Of a DNA stretch of 56,408 nucleotides, positions 51,396 through 56,408 are shown one piece after another. The stretch is taken from contig DATKZS010000101.1 in the NCBI GenBank assembly GCA_035527835.1, positions 1 through 56,408 of the forward strand. The letters run 5' to 3'. The translations under genes were made by a program, and so were the position numbers. This DNA is from DATKZS01 sp035527835 [NCBI: bacterium]. Its GTDB lineage: Bacteria > RBG-13-61-14. The notes beneath the pieces were generated by a model. It did no database searches, was not told the origin of the DNA, and saw only the letters and a list, made by a program, of their open reading frames with translations. Each line of letters starts with the position of its first letter. Positions within the stretch are counted from its first letter, which is position 1.

Positions 51396-52946
51396 ATGGA
51401 TAATGGAACCAACATGATCCGGGCCTGGTTCAAGGACGGCCTTGGCGATAAGCTCTTCTCCCGCCTGGACGGATTTGCCCCGGACTGGAACCAGTGGAAC
51501 ACGCGCCTCTTCGCCCTGCTCTTGCTGGTGCTGATCGCCCATTTCGGCATTTACGCTTACTCCGTCGCCAAGGTGTTTCCTTTCCCCTACTCGTTCAAGG
51601 GCTGGGCCGGCGATGAGATGATGTACAATTCTTGGTTGCTGAGCCAGGGGCAAAATTTTTACGTGGACCCCGCAAAGGAGGTGGGCGCCGCCTATTTTTA
51701 CAATCCGGGGTTTCAGTTTCTGGCCGCGCCCCTGGTGATGATCTTCGGCCCCCGCATGTTGGTGGGACGTCTCGTCGCCATTTCCGGGCTGGTGGTGGTC
51801 TGGATCCTGATTTTCAGGGCGGCGCGAAACCTCACCGGGAAAGCCCTTTGCGGCCTGATCGCCGTGGGCCTGCTCATGGCGGCTTACGGCGCCATGGCCG
51901 CTCATTTCGACGACATCCATCCCGACTCCTGGGTCGTGGCTTTCGGGCTCTTGTCCCTGGCCTGGGCCGAGCGCGCCCTCAAAAAGCCGGCTTATATTGT
52001 CCCGGCGGCCCTGGCCGCTTTCCTTTCCTTTCTCTTCAAGCAGCCGGGAATAAGCTTCGGCGCCGGAGCGGCCGTCTTCCTCTTTCTGTCGCGACCCCGT
52101 TATGCCGCCTATTTCCTGTTCATCCTGGCCGCCATGGTAGCTGCCAGCCTCGCCATCGGCCAGGTGCTCACCGGAGGTACATATTGGGACTATACGGTGC
52201 TGGCGCTAATGGGACAACCCATCTTCTGGCACAAGATTCCCGCCTACTTGTACTTGCAGATATCCACCTTCAGCTTTACGATCATTTTCTTGCTTTTCAT
52301 GCTGATCAATAAACCCGCATCACTGCCCCTGTCAAGCCCCTACGCCGTGGCCCTGCCCTGTGTCTATTTTATGTACGGATCGGCCTCCATTAGTTACGGC
52401 GGCGCGGTGTGGAGCAACTTTTTTCCGGCCGCCGTCCTGATCGCGATCCTCCTGGCCGGCGGCCTCCATTATGTGCGCTCCCGGATGATCCTGGGGTCGC
52501 CCCGACAGGCTTTGCTGCTGGTAATACTGCTCCTGGCCCAGAACTTTTCGCTGCTCGCATCGCCGCCCCCCATCGTGACCAAGAAACATTACGAGGTCGC
52601 CAGGAAAGTGGAACGGATCATCCGCTCCACTCCCGGAGAGGTGCTGGTCTTCTATCGCATCTCCTTCGCCTACCTCAATGGGAGAAAAGTTTATGACAAC
52701 TGGCTGATTCTGGCCGAATTCAAGGGGAAGCCCCAAGACCGCCTTGAGTCCCAGCTCAGAAACCGCTACTTTGAAAGGGTCATCTCCCCTCAAAAGGCCA
52801 TTGACATGGGAATGAGCGGCAAGCTCTATGATGCTCTGATGCAAAACTACGAAGTGGAAACGGTCATTTCAAGCCCGCCGTGGTTTCAGACCACGCCCAT
52901 GGTGATCTTCAAAAGGAAGAGCGGAGATCAGGGGCCGGGCCACTGA
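51396..52946 (+). CDS. GT-C-like polytopic membrane protein, paralogue 3
   Basis: 516 residues, the same family. The N-terminal half tracks paralogue 1 (GWAGDEMMYNSWLLSQGQNF) and the C-terminal half tracks paralogue 2 (PLSSPYAVALP, YGSASISYGGA, SNFFPAAVLIA), a mosaic pattern. It lacks the Pro-rich C-terminal tail of the other two. AHFDDIHPDSWVV and FKQPGISFGAG are kept. It converges with the minus-strand gene after 28 bases. Confidence 0.78.
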   Translation: MDNGTNMIRAWFKDGLGDKLFSRLDGFAPDWNQWNTRLFALLLLVLIAHFGIYAYSVAKVFPFPYSFKGWAGDEMMYNSWLLSQGQNFYVDPAKEVGAAYFYNPGFQFLAAPLVMIFGPRMLVGRLVAISGLVVVWILIFRAARNLTGKALCGLIAVGLLMAAYGAMAAHFDDIHPDSWVVAFGLLSLAWAERALKKPAYIVPAALAAFLSFLFKQPGISFGAGAAVFLFLSRPRYAAYFLFILAAMVAASLAIGQVLTGGTYWDYTVLALMGQPIFWHKIPAYLYLQISTFSFTIIFLLFMLINKPASLPLSSPYAVALPCVYFMYGSASISYGGAVWSNFFPAAVLIAILLAGGLHYVRSRMILGSPRQALLLVILLLAQNFSLLASPPPIVTKKHYEVARKVERIIRSTPGEVLVFYRISFAYLNGRKVYDNWLILAEFKGKPQDRLESQLRNRYFERVISPQKAIDMGMSGKLYDALMQNYEVETVISSPPWFQTTPMVIFKRKSGDQGPGH

Positions 52947-52974
52947 TATTGCCGGCAATCTCGGCGGCTGAGAC

Positions 52975-54915
52975 TTACCAGTATCGGACGGTGATCTCCA
53001 GCGCGGGAGGCGGGTCAATAATGCCGATGAATCCGACGGGATCCTCGCCGAGCATGACCGGGGCCAGCTTGGCGGGCGGGTCGGCGACGAGCCGGGGATG
53101 CCAGTGATAGGAGATGACGGCCCTTCCCGTTGGCGCGCGCACGTTGCGCAGGCTGATGCGGTTGTAGTCAGCGGTGGCCAGGCCCGTGCCCTCGACGAAA
53201 AACGTGGGCGCGCGGTTGACTTTATAAAACCGGAAGCCCCCGGCCTCTCCGGCCCTCCGAAACAGGCCCGGGTATTGATTGAACATGTCCTGGATCAGGG
53301 GCGAACGGGCCCCGGCCCATCCGATGTTGTAGCGGTCCATCATCTCTCTCAGCGGCTTCTCGTCCCATGATGACACGGGGCGCTGGAACAGCATCAGGCC
53401 GGACAGGTCCGCGTAGTGCGCTTTCAGGTAGGCCGCCCAGTGCGGGCCTCCGATCAGCTCGCGGCGGGAGTAGTAGGCGATAGTGGCGGCGGCGTAGGAA
53501 CCGTCATAGGTCTCGAAGAGCGGCCCATTGTCTTCGAGCAGGACGCGGGAATCGCGGCCGGTGGTGGAGGAGAGAAAGGAGATGATGGATTTGATCTGTT
53601 CGCTCATGCCCACGAAGGGCGGCTCAACCGGCCGCGAAAAGGTGATGGCTAAAAACGCGATGAGACTCGCGGCGAGCAGGGCCGCCGGCAGCATATTGCC
53701 CCACGGCCGGCGCCGCCTTCCTTTTATCGGCCCTGACATCCACCGGTCCAGGGTGATTGCCGCCGGGAACACCAGGTAAAAAAGAAAGGGCAGGACATAG
53801 TGGACCGGCTCGATATGGACCAGGATCGGAATGACCGGGCCCAGAAAACCTATGATGCCCATGGCCAGGACCGAGGCGGCGATTACTCGGCGCAACTCGA
53901 GGCGGGGCGCGTAAACATGGCGGAGGCCCAGGGCCCCGGCCACAATCAGGAGCGGGAGAATGATCTGGCCTCGCCGGAACGAAATTTCGACCAGGAGCCA
54001 TATGTAAAACAGCGGGTCCATGAAAAAGGGATGGTACAGGGTGGCGCTCGCGAGGTTGAACCTCATGGGAAGAATCCAGAAGAGGTTGAGGATGACGGCC
54101 ATGCCGGCCGCCGCCGCGACGAGCAGATGTTCGCGCACCGCCATTTTCCTGAAGCGGCCGAGGTACAACACGGCGCAGGGGACGCCGACAATGGGCAGGA
54201 TGCCCGGGTGGATGAAAATGGTGAACGGCGCGGCCAGCGTGAGCCCCAGCCACCACCGGGGCGAAGGCCGGGCCAGGACCCGGGAAAAGAGCGCGGCGAA
54301 GGCGATCCCGTAGAGGGTGGCCAGTACGAAGCCCACCATGCCGGTCGCGTACATGAGGATGCCCCCGCCCGTCCACCAGACCCAGGTCCCGATCAGGCCC
54401 GACCAGATGACCTCGCGCGGCCTCAGGCCGAACCAGGCGGCGGCGAGGAAAAACAGCAAGGGCGCGATGGCCGCCGTAACGAACACGATGATCTTGTAGC
54501 CGGCTTCCGGGGACAACGATCTGAGGGCCACGAGGCCAACCTTGATCAGGCGGTCGGTGGTGTCTAACACGTCGGTCGGACACCCGGCCATCAGGTACGG
54601 GTCATAGCCCCAGGTGCTCCCGTGCTCCTCCATAAAGCGGGACCCGATGACGCTGTAATAGAAGTGCCAGCCATGGTCAACGCGGATGAGGGGATCGGTC
54701 GAGATCAACTTCCCGGGGCCGCCGAAAAAATGCAGCAGCAGGGTGAGGTGGACAACAAAGATCAAGCAGGCCGCGGCCACGGCATGGCGGAATTTAAAGC
54801 CCAGCCCGCCTTCCGGGCCGCCTAGGTCCTGCCCTGCAATCGGGCCCGGCCCTTGCCTTCCGGGGTCCGCCGGGCTATCTTGATTCGGTTCCGCCATGGC
54901 AAACGAGGGTATCAT
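52975..54915 (-). CDS. Large GT-C-like (6-PTPS-related/YfhO-like) membrane protein
   Basis: About 646 residues with about eleven or twelve hydrophobic helices and a C-terminal soluble domain. HGWHFYYSVIGSRFMEEHG followed by YDPYLMAGCPTD is typical of large membrane proteins annotated as 6-pyruvoyl-tetrahydropterin synthase-related or YfhO-like, thought to have GT-C folds. The end contains TGRAVISYHWHPRLV. The start at 54915 (MIPSFAMAEP) or 54897 (MAEPNQDS) is preferred. The frame is open back to 55167, but that part looks like a decayed copy of this gene's own 3' end. Function is inferred only. Confidence 0.72.
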   Translation of the reverse strand: MIPSFAMAEPNQDSPADPGRQGPGPIAGQDLGGPEGGLGFKFRHAVAAACLIFVVHLTLLLHFFGGPGKLISTDPLIRVDHGWHFYYSVIGSRFMEEHGSTWGYDPYLMAGCPTDVLDTTDRLIKVGLVALRSLSPEAGYKIIVFVTAAIAPLLFFLAAAWFGLRPREVIWSGLIGTWVWWTGGGILMYATGMVGFVLATLYGIAFAALFSRVLARPSPRWWLGLTLAAPFTIFIHPGILPIVGVPCAVLYLGRFRKMAVREHLLVAAAAGMAVILNLFWILPMRFNLASATLYHPFFMDPLFYIWLLVEISFRRGQIILPLLIVAGALGLRHVYAPRLELRRVIAASVLAMGIIGFLGPVIPILVHIEPVHYVLPFLFYLVFPAAITLDRWMSGPIKGRRRRPWGNMLPAALLAASLIAFLAITFSRPVEPPFVGMSEQIKSIISFLSSTTGRDSRVLLEDNGPLFETYDGSYAAATIAYYSRRELIGGPHWAAYLKAHYADLSGLMLFQRPVSSWDEKPLREMMDRYNIGWAGARSPLIQDMFNQYPGLFRRAGEAGGFRFYKVNRAPTFFVEGTGLATADYNRISLRNVRAPTGRAVISYHWHPRLVADPPAKLAPVMLGEDPVGFIGIIDPPPALEITVRYW

Positions 54916-55039
54916 TATGGCCCCGAAGGGGCAACCGAGAGCCGTGCTTTTGTGGCCGCGCTCCGCGAAAGCCATCATCCCTTCCCCGCCCTCCATGCCC
55001 GGGCCCTGAGGCTGGTCGCGATGGAAGGTGACAAAGCGA

Positions 55040-55125
55040 GGCGCGGCAAGCATGGAAAACGGCGGCCGGCGCGCGGCGAACCGCGGATGCCGGTGATAAA
55101 AAATGACGGCCCTTCCCGGCGGCGG
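55040..55125 (-). pseudogene. Decayed 3' fragment of a paralogous membrane-protein gene
   Basis: On the minus strand the sequence encodes PGRAVIFYHRHPRFAA, matching TGRAVISYHWHPRLVA at the end of the downstream gene. At DNA level 55073-55121 aligns with 53085-53131, including an identical run of about 16 bases (atgacggcccttcccg on the plus strand). It suggests a former tandem copy that was mostly deleted. Confidence 0.6.
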
Positions 55126-55187
55126 CCCGGAACCGGCGGCCGCGCCGGAGCCCGCGGCCCCGCGCAAGCGCCGGATCGTTAAAGGTC

Positions 55188-56189
55188 ATGACCGAACCGA
55201 GAACCCATAACACCTCCGGCCGCGCCGGCGGGACGGACACGGCGGGGGACGCGAAAATCCGACGCTTCCGCGCCGGCCGTGACCTGCCCCCTTTCCTCAT
55301 CGCCGCCCTCATCCTCGCCTACGTGCTCCACGGACGCGACTGGACTGAGATCGAGCTCGCCATGCGCCACGCCGACCTCCGCCTCTTCTTCTTAGGCGCC
55401 GCCGTCTTCATCGCCGCCCACTTCCTGTCCAACTGCATCTCCTACTACCAGATGTACAACTGGTTCCTGGTCAAGATCAGCTTCAAGGAGACCAGCAAGG
55501 CCTTCGGCGCGACGGTCCTGTTCCAGACCGTGGTCACGGCGCTGGGCCAGGCCGTCTTTTATCTCTACCTCATCCGCAAGAAAAAGCTCAAGGTCCTGCC
55601 CGTGGTGGGCGTCAGCTTCTTTTATATCTTTAACGACCTCTACGTCATGCTCGCCATCCTCATCACCGCGCTCCTGCTTCAGCCGGACCTCGGTTGCTGG
55701 GTCTACATCTGGCTCGCGCTCCTCGCCCCCGCCATGGCTTTTGCCACCTGGTACTTCCCCGGACGCGGCGGAATGCATTTCCTCACCCGCATCTACTCCT
55801 CCGACCTCGCCATCTCGCTCCGCAACGCGCGGCCCGTCCACTACGCCAAGTTCCTCCCCGTCCGCCTCGTCTACCCCCTCTTCCAGTTCGCCGGCCACAT
55901 GATCGCGCTCCACGCCATGGGCATCAACGCTCCCTTCTCCGCCGTCATCGTCATCACCACCCTCATGACCTTCACCACCTTCATGCCCGTCTCCGCGCTC
56001 GGCATGGGCGCGCCCAACCTCGTCGCCCTGGCCTTCATGCCCTACGTCGCGGACCCCGCGGTCGCCGGAGAAGTCGCCGCCGCCTACGGCCTCCTCTTCC
56101 AGACCTGCTTCCTCGTCGGCCGCCTCGTCATCGGCGCCGCCTTCGCGCTGCCGTTCTGGAGGGAAGTAGTGAAAGAGAGCAAAGAGTAA
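55188..56189 (+). CDS. Lysylphosphatidylglycerol synthase TM-region/flippase-like membrane protein
   Basis: 333 residues with about eight hydrophobic helices. The layout and the blocks HADLRLFFLGAAVFIAAHFLS, VLFQTVVTALGQAVFYLY and TTFMPVSALGMGAPNLVALAF fit the LPG_synthase_TM / UPF0104 family, whose members include proteins proposed to move lipid-linked substrates across membranes. No synthetase domain is attached. It is divergent from the large membrane protein and closes the glycoconjugate-like cluster. A repeat starts at its stop codon. Confidence 0.8.
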   Translation: MTEPRTHNTSGRAGGTDTAGDAKIRRFRAGRDLPPFLIAALILAYVLHGRDWTEIELAMRHADLRLFFLGAAVFIAAHFLSNCISYYQMYNWFLVKISFKETSKAFGATVLFQTVVTALGQAVFYLYLIRKKKLKVLPVVGVSFFYIFNDLYVMLAILITALLLQPDLGCWVYIWLALLAPAMAFATWYFPGRGGMHFLTRIYSSDLAISLRNARPVHYAKFLPVRLVYPLFQFAGHMIALHAMGINAPFSAVIVITTLMTFTTFMPVSALGMGAPNLVALAFMPYVADPAVAGEVAAAYGLLFQTCFLVGRLVIGAAFALPFWREVVKESKE

Positions 56190-56298
56190 CCGCAAAGACG
56201 CCAAGAACGCCAAGAATAAAATATAAAAAATGACACTCTTGTCCAAAATAGGCCGTAAGAAAACCGCCAAGACGCAAAGAGCGCCAAGGATCGCCAAG
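56188..56298. repeat. Two direct arms of the 'gccaagaac' word family
   Basis: accgcaaagacgccaagaac words at 56188-56214 and a second direct copy (accgccaagacgcaaagagc type) at 56261-56298. No inverse arm is seen inside the window; the remaining bases to the right edge show only short GC-rich inverted words and no gene. Confidence 0.8.
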
Positions 56299-56408
56299 TA
56301 AATCATGATGTTTCTTTGCGGCCCAAAAAAGAACAGCTCCGGAGCGTTGGCCCCAACCGGCTTGGCGAACCGGCCGACGGGAGCGCCAAGCCAGAAACAT
56401 TCGCACCC

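Noticed and set aside
1-56408. tRNA or rRNA genes, integrases and insertion sequences
   Set aside because: I scanned the gaps and saw no cloverleaf-like or rRNA-like stretch and no transposase or integrase motifs in the frames.

Overview
The window is a GC-rich, densely coded chromosomal segment from a Gram-negative bacterium. I saw no rRNA, tRNA, phage or transposase genes. The Gram-negative call rests on inference from lipid A-type sugar enzymes (ArnC and an ArnA-like formyltransferase), a PilT retraction ATPase, a secreted lipoprotein glycosidase, and a full 14-gene complex I operon. The phylum cannot be fixed from the sequence alone. The holB-PSP1-metG-tatD order, AMMECR1, a Dph6-like PP-loop enzyme and the repeats would fit an uncultured candidate lineage.

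Layout. (1) 1-13.9 kb, minus strand: nuoABCDEFGHIJKLMN in canonical order, read from a strong sigma70-type promoter at 13882-13909. nuoN runs off the left edge. NuoL carries a low-GC in-frame insertion, NuoJ has an enlarged soluble loop and NuoG is short. (2) 14.0-18.0 kb: a DoxX/MauE-like membrane protein, the arnC/formyltransferase pair, and a lone 2-hydroxyacyl-CoA dehydratase subunit. (3) 18.1-25.0 kb, plus strand: a small hypothetical gene, AMMECR1, holB, PSP1, metG, a DUF433/DUF5615 toxin-antitoxin-like pair, and tatD. (4) 25.0-29.4 kb, minus strand: Dph6-like ligase, DMT transporter, RRM protein, PlsC acyltransferase and rsmE. (5) 29.6-32.7 kb, plus strand: an enolase-superfamily enzyme followed by a GH2 lipoprotein. 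(6) 32.7-38.2 kb, minus strand: recA, pilT and alaS; AlaRS has a low-GC in-frame insertion. (7) 38.4-40.5 kb: a low-GC island with a SIR2-like gene and a frameshifted nucleotidyltransferase, edged by short perfect palindromes. (8) 40.6-43.0 kb: thpR, a CheY-like regulator and truB. (9) 43.0-46.2 kb: three overlapping genes for exported Cys-rich, TPR and coiled-coil proteins that I do not recognise. (10) 46.2-56.2 kb: three mosaic paralogous GT-C-like membrane proteins, a B12-type radical SAM protein among them, a further GT-C-like membrane protein and an LPG-synthase-TM/flippase-like protein. Together these look like a surface glycoconjugate locus.

The most striking non-gene signal is a set of word-like intergenic repeats. 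Most are imperfect inverted repeats whose arms are degenerate tandem copies of a 6-12 bp word, in at least seven unrelated sequence families over more than fifteen sites. Several sit directly before nuo start codons that have no clear ribosome binding site, and one encodes the tail of a protein.

The best candidates for undescribed biology are the exported three-gene operon (43-46 kb), the GT-C/radical SAM cluster (46-56 kb), the palindrome-edged SIR2 island (38.4-40.5 kb), and the low-GC in-frame insertions in NuoL and AlaRS.
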